Notes: generated by a model not told the origin, from the sequence alone. A stretch of 64,000 nt of DNA from Nakaseomyces glabratus (GCF_010111755.1 NC_088957.1:1-64000), one strand, 5' to 3'; counted from the first letter of the stretch, positions 19,201 to 27,974 are shown. Numbers and translations are program-made.

Positions 19201-19276
19201 TTTCATAAGTTTTAGCAAGTACCGATGTGCAGTAAAATACTGATGCGGCAGCTGAAAGTATGCTTTTGAATCTCAT
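4208..19276 (-). CDS. Giant megasatellite GPI-type cell-wall adhesin-like protein
   Basis: A 5022-residue putative cell-wall protein. Start: ATG at 19276; the frame can extend two codons to a TTG, which I reject. Residues 1-23 are a signal peptide (short basic start, hydrophobic core, ending SVLA). Residues about 24-388 form a unique beta-rich domain, perhaps of the Hyphal_reg_CWP/HYR1-Iff beta-helix type (weak call). Then come one SHITT unit (about 389-430), nine SFFIT units of 100 residues (about 431-1330), a composite SHITT array (about 1339-4597), degenerate SHITT copies, a Ser/Gly/Gln-rich stalk (about 4830-4995) and a hydrophobic tail fitting a GPI signal. The repeats are Thr/Ser-rich (O-mannosylation), and SFFIT units carry N-glycosylation sequons. 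Architecture is that of C. glabrata adhesins: N-domain for ligand, repeats as stalk, GPI to beta-1,6-glucan. Transcribed toward the telomere, so probably subject to Sir/Rap1 silencing (inferred). Ligand and exact name unknown. Confidence 0.93.
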   Translation of the reverse strand: MRFKSILSAAASVFYCTSVLAKTYENQEIVLDSATLGLTTYEDDELMVLKNAKVTLNDFTTIKLPEGISLSGNSVLTITAPSGDGTPYSIVINGKVSIDDESQFIFDGSSLSYNIVASDYDYSTFTFDINTGADGVFISKNSLMRIKLPKTTGIGIVADITFNPSIHIGGTYKAPNNSPLAILGNLEVLRSDSKVDGYFDDKLWRVDLGPDHIDENGVFTIQNDLSGNIHCQAFIGVYADIFKGTENVLIRSLGYQGYSIVSPITIDLGEGPLLGPQYVLNYILLPEGQDGFKFLNLNYLQYGNSALQQLGLIYFFDGDSKDVIATAENNVIEVKNLTSQKSISVIGDHNYNITFGYVQGGHDARNGYFSFHKYASEIGINLQPVSTENSDYTTTIDKGNGDFETDLVSHITTKDSDGKPTTITTTIPLHGPAPPAVTKTVDLGNEVTEYLVISYWTTTNEFGGLITTNSTATYSPPPVTVTATTASDYIESDWISFFITTDEKGDIVTSSTLFNATRDYNLPEAPHTSFGPAPPAVTKTVDLGNEVTEYLVISYWTTTNEFGGLITTNSTATYSPPPVTVTATTASDYIESDWISFFITTDEKGDIVTSSTLFNATRDYNLPEAPHTSFGPAPPAVTKTVDLGNEVTEYLVISYWTTTNEFGGLITTNSTATYSPPPVTVTATTASDYIESDWISFFITTDEKGDIVTSSTLFNATRDYNLPEAPHTSFGPAPPAVTKTVDLGNEVTEYLVISYWTTTNEFGGLITTNSTATYSPPPVTVTATTASDYIESDWISFFITTDEKGDIVTSSTLFNATRDYNLPEAPHTSFGPAPPAVTKTVDLGNEVTEYLVISYWTTTNEFGGLITTNSTATYSPPPVTVTATTASDYIESDWISFFITTDEKGDIVTSSTLFNATRDYNLPEAPHTSFGPAPPAVTKTVDLGNEVTEYLVISYWTTTNEFGGLITTNSTTTYSPPPVTVTATTASDYIESDWISFFITTDEKGDIVTSSTLFNATRDYNLPEAPHTSFGPAPPAVTKTVDLGNEVTEYLVISYWTTTNEFGGLITTNSTATYSPPPVTVTATTASDYIESDWISFFITTDEKGDIVTSSTLFNATRDYNLPEAPHTSFGPAPPAVTKTVDLGNEVTEYLVISYWTTTNEFGGLITTNSTATYSPPPVTVTATTASDYIESDWISFFITTDEKGDIVTSSTLFNATRDYNLPEAPHTSFGPAPPAVTKTVDLGNEVTEYLVISYWTTTNEFGGLITTNSTATYSPPPVTVTATTASDYIESDWISFFITTDEKGDIVTSSTLFHATRDYIDAQAPYTSSSSYSKSKIEESDYTTTIDKGNGDFETDLVSHITTKDSDGKPTTITTTIPLKPSDAGEADYTTTIDKGNGDFETDLVSHITTKDSDGKPTTITTTIPLKPSDAGEADYTTTIDKGNGDFETDLVSHITTKDSDGKPTTITTTIPLKPSDAGEADYTTTIDKGNGDFETDLVSHITTKDSDGKPTTITTTIPLKPSDAGEADYTTTIDKGNGDFETDLVSHITTKDSDGKPTTITTTIPLKPSDAGEADYTTTIDKGNGDFETDLVSHITTKDSDGKPTTITTTIPLKPSDAGEADYTTTIDKGNGDFETDLVSHITTKDSDGKPTTITTTIPLKPSDAGEADYTTTIDKGNGDFETDLVSHITTKDSDGKPTTITTTIPLKPSDAGEADYTTTIDKGNGDFETDLVSHITTKDSDGKPTTITTTIPLKPSDAGEADYTTTIDKGNGDFETDLVSHITTKDSDGKPTTITTTIPLKPSDAGEADHTTTITSDGHTITEVVSHITTTDSDGNTVTYTTTMASFDQVDDGVYTSAPPYSQPPVVTTTVTEDDGSSKTVVISYSPSEGEDGVTRTGTTTISTITASGEADYTTTIDKGNGDFETDLVSHITTKDSDGKPTTITTTIPLKPSDAGEADYTTTIDKGNGDFETDLVSHITTKDSDGKPTTITTTIPLKPSDAGEADYTTTIDKGNGDFETDLVSHITTKDSDGKPTTITTTIPLKPSDAGEADHTTTITSDGHTITEVVSHITTTDSDGNTVTYTTTMASFDQVDDGVYTSAPPYSQPPVVTTTVTEDDGSSKTVVISYSPSEGEDGVTRTGTTTISTITASGEADYTTTIDKGNGDFETDLVSHITTKDSDGKPTTITTTIPLKPSDAGEADYTTTIDKGNGDFETDLVSHITTKDSDGKPTTITTTIPLKPSDAGEADYTTTIDKGNGDFETDLVSHITTKDSDGKPTTITTTIPLKPSDAGEADYTTTIDKGNGDFETDLVSHITTKDSDGKPTTITTTIPLKPSDAGEADYTTTIDKGNGDFETDLVSHITTKDSDGKPTTITTTIPLKPSDAGEADYTTTIDKGNGDFETDLVSHITTKDSDGKPTTITTTIPLKPSDAGEADYTTTIDKGNGDFETDLVSHITTKDSDGKPTTITTTIPLKPSDAGEADYTTTIDKGNGDFETDLVSHITTKDSDGKPTTITTTIPLKPSDAGEADYTTTIDKGNGDFETDLVSHITTKDSDGKPTTITTTIPLKPSDAGEADYTTTIDKGNGDFETDLVSHITTKDSDGKPTTITTTIPLKPSDAGEADYTTTIDKGNGDFETDLVSHITTKDSDGKPTTITTTIPLKPSDAGEADYTTTIDKGNGDFETDLVSHITTKDSDGKPTTITTTIPLKPSDAGEADYTTTIDKGNGDFETDLVSHITTKDSDGKPTTITTTIPLKPSDAGEADHTTTITSDGHTITEVVSHITTTDSDGNTVTYTTTMASFDQVDDGVYTSAPPYSQPPVVTTTVTEDDGSSKTVVISYSPSEGEDGVTRTGTTTISTITASGEADYTTTIDKGNGDFETDLVSHITTKDSDGKPTTITTTIPLKPSDAGEADYTTTIDKGNGDFETDLVSHITTKDSDGKPTTITTTIPLKPSDAGEADYTTTIDKGNGDFETDLVSHITTKDSDGKPTTITTTIPLKPSDAGEADYTTTIDKGNGDFETDLVSHITTKDSDGKPTTITTTIPLKPSDAGEADHTTTITSDGHTITEVVSHITTTDSDGNTVTYTTTMASFDQVDDGVYTSAPPYSQPPVVTTTVTEDDGSSKTVVISYSPSEGEDGVTRTGTTTISTITASGEADYTTTIDKGNGDFETDLVSHITTKDSDGKPTTITTTIPLKPSDAGEADYTTTIDKGNGDFETDLVSHITTKDSDGKPTTITTTIPLKPSDAGEADYTTTIDKGNGDFETDLVSHITTKDSDGKPTTITTTIPLKPSDAGEADYTTTIDKGNGDFETDLVSHITTKDSDGKPTTITTTIPLKPSDAGEADYTTSIDKGNGDFETDLVSHITTKDSDGKPTTITTTIPLKPSDAGEADYTTTIDKGNGDFETDLVSHITTKDSDGKPTTITTTIPLKPSDAGEADYTTTIDKGNGDFETDLVSHITTKDSDGKPTTITTTIPLKPSDAGEADYTTTIDKGNGDFETDLVSHITTKDSDGKPTTITTTIPLKPSDAGEADYTTTIDKGNGDFETDLVSHITTKDSDGKPTTITTTIPLKPSDAGEADHTTTITSDGHTITEVVSHITTTDSDGNTVTYTTTMASFDQVDDGVYTSAPPYSQPPVVTTTVTEDDGSSKTVVISYSPSEGEDGVTRTGTTTISTITASGEADYTTTIDKGNGDFETDLVSHITTKDSDGKPTTITTTIPLKPSDAGEADYTTTIDKGNGDFETDLVSHITTKDSDGKPTTITTTIPLKPSDAGEADYTTTIDKGNGDFETDLVSHITTKDSDGKPTTITTTIPLKPSDAGEADYTTTIDKGNGDFETDLVSHITTKDSDGKPTTITTTIPLKPSDAGEADYTTTIDKGNGDFETDLVSHITTKDSDGKPTTITTTIPLKPSDAGEADYTTTIDKGNGDFETDLVSHITTKDSDGKPTTITTTIPLKPSDAGEADYTTTIDKGNGDFETDLVSHITTKDSDGKPTTITTTIPLKPSDAGEADYTTTIDKGNGDFETDLVSHITTKDSDGKPTTITTTIPLKPSDAGEADHTTTITSDGHTITEVVSHITTTDSDGNTVTYTTTMASFDQVDDGVYTSAPPYSQPPVVTTTVTEDDGSSKTVVISYSPSEGEDGVTRTGTTTISTITASGEADYTTTIDKGNGDFETDLVSHITTKDSDGKPTTITTTIPLKPSDAGEADYTTTIDKGNGDFETDLVSHITTKDSDGKPTTITTTIPLKPSDAGEADYTTTIDKGNGDFETDLVSHITTKDSDGKPTTITTTIPLKPSDAGEADYTTTIDKGNGDFETDLVSHITTKDSDGKPTTITTTIPLKPSDAGEADYTTTIDKGNGDFETDLVSHITTKDSDGKPTTITTTIPLKPSDAGEADYTTTIDKGNGDFETDLVSHITTKDSDGKPTTITTTIPLKPSDAGEADHTTTITSDGHTITEVVSHITTTDSDGNTVTYTTTMASFDQVDDGVYTSAPPYSQPPVVTTTVTEDDGSSKTVVISYSPSEGEDGVTRTGTTTISTITASGEADYTTTIDKGNGDFETDLVSHITTKDSDGKPTTITTTIPLKPSDAGEADYTTTIDKGNGDFETDLVSHITTKDSNGNPTIIVTTVTLTEEPDYTSVFVSDGHTITAVVSHVTTTNDIGQTVTTTVTIMSYDQVGEGVFTSAPAYSQPPVTTTTVSANTATATVVISYFPSIGDDGVTGTGTTTVSTVSVGGEADYTTTVDRGNGSTETDVISHITTTDSKGNPTTITTTIINPPAPSDPVTNVGSDYTTTVVSNGHTFTEVVSHSTGADEHGHTIVSTVTETLGVQSHGSTVSSTVPVSTVSGAGSNPSGTAGVGGIVNSQKPQSQNVAGQGSGNEKPTEAAGTAGGSGSGSGSGSVHQSAGNNVPSGSLSVQSAKGTASPVSGIHSSQTPHSVPSQAQQQGQGQGQAPSSRQQAATTVLSPSGSSVNNNGSGFSSTQTASVLQGKGASIRVASSSIVFSMIAVIVVGMI
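4790..5485 (-). repeat. Degenerate SHITT units at the C-terminal edge
   Basis: Diverged copies of both unit types: a short unit at about 5345-5485 (ends IIVTTVTLTEE), a long unit at about 5036-5344, then two further partial short units with ISHITT and VSHSTG in place of VSHITT. They differ at many codons from the homogeneous array next to them, so they lie outside the zone that is being homogenised. Confidence 0.85.
5486..15263 (-). repeat. SHITT megasatellite, composite 141/309-bp array
   Basis: The array mixes a 141-bp unit (47 residues, contains DLVSHITTKDSDGK) and a 309-bp unit (103 residues, contains EVVSHITTTDSDGN). The long units start at 5627, 6782, 8219, 9797, 10670, 12812 and 13544. 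The numbers of short units between them, read from 5936 upward, are 6, 8, 9, 4, 13, 3 and 10; one more short unit is at 5486-5626. The spacing fits n x 141 + 309 exactly in every block. Units are nearly identical apart from a few single-base variants. Confidence 0.95.
15288..17987 (-). repeat. SFFIT megasatellite, nine 300-bp units
   Basis: Nine in-frame units with an exact 300-bp period (100 residues), each containing SFFITTDEKGD and YWTTTNEFGG. Copies are almost identical. The sixth from the N-terminus has a C-to-T change near 16363 (Ala to Thr). The copy nearest the SHITT array diverges over its last 50 bp or so (NATRDY becomes HATRDY). The unit looks like two related halves of about 50 residues. 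Confidence 0.95.
17988..18110 (-). repeat. Solitary SHITT unit on the N-terminal side of the SFFIT array
   Basis: One short unit with the same protein motif (VSHITTKDSDGK) but several silent differences from the main array, directly abutting the first SFFIT unit. SHITT sequence therefore flanks the SFFIT block on both sides. Confidence 0.88.
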
Positions 19277-19476
19277 GAGCAAATGAAATCAGTAGGACAC
19301 CTTGTACAAACTATCGATTATTTCTTCTTGTAGTCTTTTTTTTTAGTGTAACTTTTCAGGACTATTAATCTATGCTTTCTCACTTGATACTATAGCAGGT
19401 GACAACTTGTAATATAACGTATCACGAATTAAATGGAGAAATTTCTGTTTTGATTCAAGATGGATTTCACATATCG

Positions 19477-19484
19477 TTTATATA
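19477..19484 (-). promoter_or_regulatory. Candidate TATA box of the adhesin gene
   Basis: TATATAAA on the minus strand, about 200 bp upstream of the adhesin ATG. Position fits a yeast promoter, but the region is AT-rich and the match may be chance. Confidence 0.35.
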
Positions 19485-20332
19485 TGAAAACGAATTACCA
19501 AAATGATTGTCCGGAAACTAGAAACACTCCTTGAAGTCGTTGGACTCTGCGGATTTACCAATTCTTTGGTGATTAGAACTATATACAGAAAATGTTGAGC
19601 ATTAGGGAGTGGTTTTAGTTTGTACTGATCTTTCTTCCTTATTTCAATACTGGGATGTGAGATTTAAGTAAAATGATTCAATATATGAAACTTATTTTAC
19701 CCATCAGCACAGAATATTTTGTACAATGAGGCTTCCCATATTGTCCTGATGTTCCAGGTATACTTTCTATCGCGACATTGGACATTTCGGTACTCACGGC
19801 ATACAGATGAAACTGATAAAGTAAGCTGTTGCCCCTTCTTCTTTACTAAGGGACTATAGGCTCGGCCACCACAGGGAAGTAAGCATATACAAACTGTTTT
19901 GTCAGGGAAGCTCCTGACAAAAGGATAATCACTACCATGGATGAGTCGATTTCTTGGGCACTTCGAAATTTACCAGGGTGCTTGAATTCAAACTTCAATG
20001 TTGCTAATCTTTTTGTTTGGGATGTCTTAGCAATATGATGTACTACCGGAAATGTTTGTAAGTAAGACGTTGTGTAAGCTGCTACATTTTGTGTGTACAC
20101 AAAATGGCGTGGGATGAAAAAAAAAATTTCCCGGCTAACCGATGAGAGGGGAGCAGAGGTGTAGAGCATTTGATGAAACAGTATTATGTGCGTTAGTTTC
20201 TATCGGAGAGAGAAAAAGTGGGATGAAACGGGTAATTCAACAGACTTAATCGGAAATGTCCTCCCGAGAAATAGAATGGGGTCCATATTTCTGCAAGAGA
20301 AGCAGTGGAAATGCTCGGCTTACAAATGTAAG

Positions 20333-20392
20333 GATTTTCCTGGTCGTGATTTTCCCGGTCGTGATTTTCCCGGTCGTGATTTTCATGCGCGA
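20333..20392. repeat. 15-bp tandem repeat, four copies
   Basis: Unit GATTTTCCCGGTCGT repeated at 20333, 20348, 20363 and 20378. The first copy has T in place of the third C of CCC and the last copy is degenerate. It lies about 1.1 kb upstream of the adhesin start, in the GC-richer patch. It could be a regulatory array or a chance minisatellite. Confidence 0.8.
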
Positions 20393-23300
20393 GATTTAAA
20401 GGGGCAGCACAGTTCGTTAGCTTGCAGCAGCATGTTCTGTGGGTTGTGCAAAAGATCGTGGGATATTTTGCTTCCACGGCATCGGACAAAAGGTTCTTAT
20501 TTCCACAAATTGCAAAAGAGTTCCTTCCGCTTTACCAAGAGATATAGTGCTGTCCGGGTTTGTCTGTGCAGAATTGCTCCAAAAAAAGAAAGAAGTGGAA
20601 GAAGTCATTTTTTCAGGGATGGAAGTCCTGAACAAATTACCGGTGGTGTATGGGTGTATTCCTGACTTCTTTTCTGTGGTTGTCTTGGTATCGCGGGAGT
20701 TGAGTAGAACGAGTAAGTAAGCTGAGTAATAGCGTTGCGTGATGGGTCGGGGGTAAGGGGGGTTGGTTCTTAGAATGCCAGAACAATCCCTAGCATACGG
20801 GTATTTTGCCATTTTGCTTTCCTGTTTGCTCAGAGTAAGTCTTCAACTGGGCATTAAGTGCCGAGTTGGTAAGCACGTCTGCAACTGTTTCAATGTACTA
20901 GCTCCACCAGATTCGAAGAACGAACTACTCAAGTGTTGTGCATTTAGAATTTTCTGTACTACGCATATACTACAGAGAAATGGTTATTACGTAAAGACAG
21001 GGACCCTCATCTAGTGTATCAGTAATCTTTACAGAGAAGGCAATAAATCAGTTGTTTAGCATAACTATATCAACAGTTGTTATATTTTTGCTTGTGTACT
21101 CCTTGGCACTCCCTTGAGTTGAGAGCTATTATTTCTCTTCAAATATTCTCGTCACACAATTTGTTCAAACCAAGATTGGGTATAATAGGATAGTACTAAG
21201 CAAGGTCTCTATAATCATAAGGGCAGCATTATGTTCCTGTCTGTATATTTGATTTCTGAGAAGCGTTCTGTAAGCAGCGCATAGAAAAATAACTATCGGG
21301 CTTTAGGAGAACTGCATGGGTTTGAAAAATACAAACTACTGATTATCGTTCAAAGAAAACTCTGTAATTGTTTAATAACGAAAGATTATTTAGCAATATC
21401 AATGTTTTAGTAGTTGTCGTTGTTTCAGGTAAATCCCAAAAGGGATATCTCTTTCAAGTATCCTTCTATATTCGAATTTCCTTATTTACTATTTCTTTCT
21501 ACAGCTTAGTAATAAATTTATATACAGTAGTTTGGGCAAAGCAGTTGAGTAACCCCTTTAATCGTTATTAGCGTATTGCAGTTATATACAGTTATATACA
21601 GTTAACGAGCAAAAAAATTGGCTTAATGAGCGACTTTGTGACTACATTGTAGAATTATGCTACCCTATTATCCTAATCCACTTAATATTATTAATCTTAT
21701 GAGATAAGAAATCCTTGTTTGTCTAGTAATATTAGTATTATTTTGCCTTGTTGGTTTTCCTATAAACTAGCAAACCTGTTCCTTGTATACTGCTACATTG
21801 CAAAAATGGAAGCTATTTGCAAGTGTTAGCTTATCAATTATATACATTGATAGAGAGTTGTAATTATTGCTTGTATGATCCTAGGTCTAATCAAAAATGT
21901 TTGGCGAAAGTAAATTCTAGATCTTAATAAATTATTATAACAATTGAACAAGTGTAAGTAAGAGATTTTTTTTTCTGTTCCAGTAAATTTTTGGGCATAT
22001 TAATATCACAGAGCTATCTGTTTCATAATCAATTTATGAAAATATCCCTCTGAGTGACAAAATCCTTTGTCGATTGAAATTGAAAATACAGCAGTAAAAT
22101 AAACAATTTTAATCCTAGGACTATCCCACATAGCTCCTATTAATGATAATTTAGTTCCTTTTTTTTAAGCAATGTATACCCATTTAAAATATAATTCTCT
22201 GTTATCGACACAATCTTGTATATCTAATATATTTCATGCATTTTGCAGGCCCTCGAAGTTTTGTGAGAACGAGGGTTTTTTACGATATAATTCCGTTACC
22301 TAACTATTCTCAATGGGGACCAAAATGTGACTGGTCTGTTTCTATTGATCCTCCTATGAGTTACTGATGTTGCTCTTTTACCAAAATACTAGCTTGCTCT
22401 TTCGATATTGATTTAACACAATAATGAGATTAAGATTTTCCTATTACTGATATATATTTCACGTTACGTCACTGCCTAAGGATTGCATTAAGACATTTAT
22501 AGCTGATAAAATTTATAATAACCCATTTTTTTATAATATTTTGCTATTTAGGTCACAGCACACTTTCGAATGTATTCCTTTTTCATTTAGAATCCCTATC
22601 ATGCTAAAGAATAATTGATTGTACTACTTCAGAATAAAAGTTTCGTATCTTTGTTCTCATAATAATAATAGACCAAAATAAGTATAAATGAAAAACACAG
22701 TGTCATTGTAAGACTGAGATGAAGTTAGATTGATTCACAATATAAGCTATTTCCTATTTGGTGTTTTTTGCTCCTTTTGAAGAGCGTTTGCAGAAAAGAA
22801 GACAGATTCTGCAACTATTAAATTACTGAAATCACTGTCGATGAGCTTGCTTTAGTAATGGATATTGAGAAGATGACCGGTACGTAACCGATTTCATTTT
22901 AAACCTTTGTAAGTTGCGTGATTTTTGTGAGATCGAGACGTTTTAATTTTAACATTTCCTTATACTTATAGTTTGTGAAATAAAATATGTAGATAGTATT
23001 GGCTTTAAAGGTATTAGCAGACTCAATCTAGAGAGACTAAAATTCCTCGAAAGTCGACTGTTAGAGTGCATAATAACTATACCTGTTTCATATTGTGGAA
23101 ACCTTTCATCTTTAGAATCCGTAAATATTGGTGTATGATATATCACCTTTAATATAGATATATGTGCAGTTCCACTATCAACACATTTCATTTTATCCCA
23201 CCACTATTGAGTGAAGGTTACTTGAGTAAGGCTATTTCATGTTTGAATTGAATTGTATAAGAGTTTGCTTACTTGTGTAGGAACTAAAATGGTTATATCA

Positions 23301-24688
23301 TACCATAATGAATCTACGTTAGTTAAATTTTTCCTAACTATAATTCTCCAAGCCAGAATTTTCTTTAAAGTTCCTCGATGATTAAAAAACATAGTATAAT
23401 TACACTTGCAGAGCAATATGGTAGACTATACCGGCCTAAGAATTGAACCAATTAATAGTTTTTGCAATCTACAAGAATGATCATTACTTTCTGAAAGGTT
23501 GTTATCTTTCGCCGCATCGGGAAAAACCTTTCGGGAGAATAAGTGGTTAATATAAAGCAGTAGAACTTTCAATATCTGGAAGAACCATGACAAAAAATAT
23601 GGCAGATTATGGTGGATATTTAATGTTTTCTTCAATTGTAGAAAACAGATGAATAATTTAAGAAACTTATAAGCAATTTGAACAACGTTTTAGAAACATT
23701 ATTTTTCTTGTATGTTAAATGGAAATACGCTGTGAAAAATTCAAATTACGTTTCAAAATATTGTTGTTGGGAATAGCTTTGTCTTTTCCAAACTCAGAGA
23801 AATAAGTGATTTTAGATCTTTAATTCAGGTTTCACAAGCGACATTTATTTGAGAAAAACTGTTCTTTGTGAAAGGAACATTCTAGTTTATATTTGCTACA
23901 ACATAAGCCGAATAGCCATTAACTATTGTCTATTATAGAGAACTTGATTTTTGAAAATATCCAGAATAGAAGCTACACAATGCTCAGTCAAGCTTAAAGC
24001 TATTATTCTAACGGTTTTCTTTCTCCGTTCCGCTAGTCCCTCTCAGGGTAATGAAATCATTTAAATTTACTCATAATAAGTAAAATAAAAAGTTTAGCAT
24101 CTTCCTCACAAATTTTTGGCAGATTGATCAATTTGTGCTTAAATAGGCAACATTCAACTAAACTGCATTGAGGATATAACAACCTATATAGATTACTATC
24201 TGGTCAAGAAAGAATACAATAACAAAGAAAAAAAGAGACCCAACTCATATGTATTGAAATAATATTCTTACTTTCCAATAATCTTTAAAAAATGAGTCAT
24301 ATCTCTTGAATATATACTAAATGGTAGGTCTACCTATTTTCCTATTATTGAAGTTTTCTTTTAATAAGTTATTGAATATCAAATCATTACAATAATTGTG
24401 TGTGTGATGTGATGCATTCAAACACAATTGAAGTTTGATCCTAGAAATAAGAGCATTCAGCTAGTTATTATTCTTTAATTCCCTCTCCAACATTTTTAAG
24501 TCTTGTGCACTAAAATTCCTACCTACTGAATGATAATTGATCCTTCTACTTTTAGGCACTTCAAAAATATCTATTCAGTTAGTAACAGATTCTTGTTCAG
24601 AATTGAATTATATATCCTTTGCATGTTCATATATAAAATTTTATAACATCGATATAATATATATCTCATATAAACTACTATATGATTT

Positions 24689-24693
24689 ATATA

Positions 24694-24742
<49 letters not shown>
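24689..24742. repeat. (TA)n microsatellite
   Basis: Alternating TA/AT run interrupted once by G near 24699, with about 21 perfect AT repeats from 24701. It can extrude a cruciform and is likely length-variable. Confidence 0.9.
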
Positions 24743-24744
<2 letters not shown>

Positions 24745-27700
24745 TTATATCCGATGTTTTTGATCATTTATTCAGTAGCATAATCTATTCGGTTCATTGA
24801 CAAGATCGAATTATGATGTATTGTTCCTCCTACCGAAGTTCGGTATATGTAAAAGGTATTGCATTACCTACCTTAAAATTACAAGGAAATATATTTAATA
24901 TCAAAGAAATTTAATATAGTTTTTCCAAATTGATTTGTTTACTTTATGATTTATTCTTTGTATAGGAGTCTGCTGCATGTCAGTTTTTATTGACTATTAA
25001 TAATTGTCCTTGGAATGGCAGATCTCGGTTCGATAGAAAATCGATGTCTTGATATATCAATTGTTAAAACGCTTTTTCTCTAAGCATTTACAAGCAATTT
25101 TGGAAGTTTTTAACAAAAGCTAAATGGTTAATTTCGTTTTGTATTAATGTAAATAAAAATCTTGCATGTTTCGAGCTACTTGACCACATCTCAGCAGTAA
25201 TTCTTTGAAGATCTGTGGATACTTTCAATCACCACTACATGATGGAAATGGGAAATATCTCATAATTTAAAGCTCCTCGATCTTTTCCTACACATAATCA
25301 AATTATTTGTATTGATACAGTATTACATTAACATTTGAAGTTTGTTTTTTCTAACATCTTTCACATATGTTTCTCATCTGACCAGCTTACCTATACATTC
25401 TTTAGACTAGCATCATGTTATTAACGTGCCTTCTTCTGTGCTGTAAAGCCGATCAATCAGGGCATCCGAGTCATATAACTAATCAAATGTGTTACGTACA
25501 GTACCATGCATTCATAAGTGCTTAGATATATGAGTTGAGAAAATTTCAAAGGAAGTAATGGAAATTGTTGAAAAGTTCTTTAGGCCAGTTCTGGAAAATA
25601 GCTTCCAATATATATTTAAAACAACAAAATTTTAACATTCGTAGATCGTCTAATCTCAGTGATATCTAAAATTAATGATTAAAGTATCAAATTCAATTCC
25701 AATACACATATTTCTAACTTTATCTCATTAAAAGTTTAATTGGCATCCTTACTGAACAAGAATTAAATATTAGAGATAAATGGAAGGTAAACAGACTGAC
25801 CTTGTTGAAATAGTACAGAATGTTCATTGATTGTCTGACAATGATTAATAAACTTTCAAATACAGGGAAAGTGTATACTACTGAATCTATTCAAGTTGAA
25901 TAAACAGAGATGATTTGATAGCAGGTTATTTTTAGAGTTTAAGAGAAATGTTTTTAATGAAAGCATGGAAAGGGGCAATGAGGTCTCATTATTGCATGCC
26001 AATTTTTTATTACACGAAATGACTCAAGTATGGAAAACCTGAGAAATAAAAAACTACGTCTATTATAACTTAATTTTGAGTCAAGTGTAAACAGTTTGCT
26101 TCCTCAATTGAACTTTGTTTGTCACAATTACTGCCATTTTAGAGATTGCCATGAGTTATATATCAACAACTACCTCTATTGGAAGGTCTAACCATAAGTT
26201 CCCTAATCACAGGGATCACAACTAAAGGCGAACTTTATTTTCCAGCAAACAGCCTCAGTAACAAATTTAGCTGCAAACTTAAGAGCCAATACAAGTATGC
26301 AAATATCATAATAATTTGTATCCGCTATCAATGTAATGAAGACATGCTTATCTTCGCATTTCCATGCCTCCAAATCTGAGTATGCACAATCTTGCTCCAA
26401 AGTGTTAAAATACCAGTAACCACAATCTAAGGATACACAGTGTGCCTGAGTCAAATGCAGCTAGGACGTATCAAAATTCCAACATCTTTGAGATTGTATA
26501 GCTTAGAGATCTAATTCTGATTTTTATAGACAATTAACATCTCATGCAATTCGGATAATATAAAGCCCTTTGATTTTTATTTCTAAGTGCAAGGATTTTA
26601 TAGGCCTATGTAACGGCGCATCATCTATGCTGTGTTTTAGAATGTTCACCTAATGAAAAAATATAGAGCAACAGACTCTACAATACTTTCTCGGGAAGTA
26701 CCTATAAGCGAAAGGTTCCCTATCCTTTTAATATTATGGGTGTGAAGGACGTTGGTAGTTGGTACCGAAGCAAATGTTTTAAATACTCGACACGACCAAA
26801 TTTTCCTATAATTGATACTAATTCAGGTGAGGGACAACTACTTTCCTTCAAAATTCAGTGTTGTCCACATGTATATTTTCTCAATGGCAAATAGATACTA
26901 TGATATTTGTATTCATAGTACAAACAAGTCGCTTAATGCCATGGTTTCATGGCTGTACAAGAAGGTCTATCATATAACTAGATTATTCAGTTATTTTAGA
27001 GGTACTGCAAAAACACAAAATACACAAAATTAGGATGTCAACATAGGAAAGGGACAAAAAATAAAACAAAATGCTAAACAAAGTTCCAAGTTGGGTATTT
27101 ACATCGCAACAGTAATCATAGGACGATTTTCTATAATCTTTGATAGTAACTTGGTTAACGTACTACTTAGATCACAGAACTTTTGATTTTATCCTATTTC
27201 TAGTTGTGTCTTATTCATGCACTTAAAAGAGTATAATCAGTTAGTTGCACGAGTTCACCTCCAACAAGCGATTAGAGAAAATATCACAACGAGCAGTATA
27301 AGGTACATAAATAGTACTGTCGCAGTATACATGATGATATTACCCAATTATCCCGATTAATATTACAATAGCTTTAAATATCAAGGACAAGCATTTATTG
27401 TTGAGTGGTTAATGTCTCAGGACTCGGGGCTATTACAGGGATGAAGAGGAAGTTATAAATATATTGCACTGATTTCACATAGAGTAAAGTCTTGAAGGAG
27501 TCAGGTTCTCATATATTAGTAGCTGTATCATTTCATAAACTGGAAGACGATGGAGGTGATGAATAGATGGCAGTACCAGAATCACTGTCTATAATAGCAA
27601 AAAAACGAGCTTTCGTTTTTTGATTTTAAATATTGATGGATATTGCTGAAGAAGCTTTATTTTGTTTTCTCCTTATAGTTGATGCTTGGTTGTATTGGTT

Positions 27701-27974
27701 GACTAGATAAAATGTAAGCATTTGAATGTAATGTAAGTGAATGGTGACATTAGTCTTTATCTCTTATAAAGGTCTCTCACATGTGTTGCGAACCACATAT
27801 TACCATATATTTCATATGTATGGTTCTAGCATACTCAGACAATGACACGATGACACTGCAACCAATGGTTATGAAACCACATTTTCATTGTGTTGTACTT
27901 GTTACTGATCGTTAATTTGAGTTCACTATGAAAATGATATTGGATTGAAAATATTCCTTAACTCGTGGTTGAGG

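Noticed and set aside
20186..20812. Overlapping frames of 93-159 codons on both strands
   Set aside because: They overlap each other in several frames, include the 15-bp minisatellite (FPGRD repeats) and show no conserved motif or codon bias.
24537..24800. 87-codon frame over the (TA)n tract
   Set aside because: Its middle is alternating Tyr-Ile from the microsatellite; not a gene.
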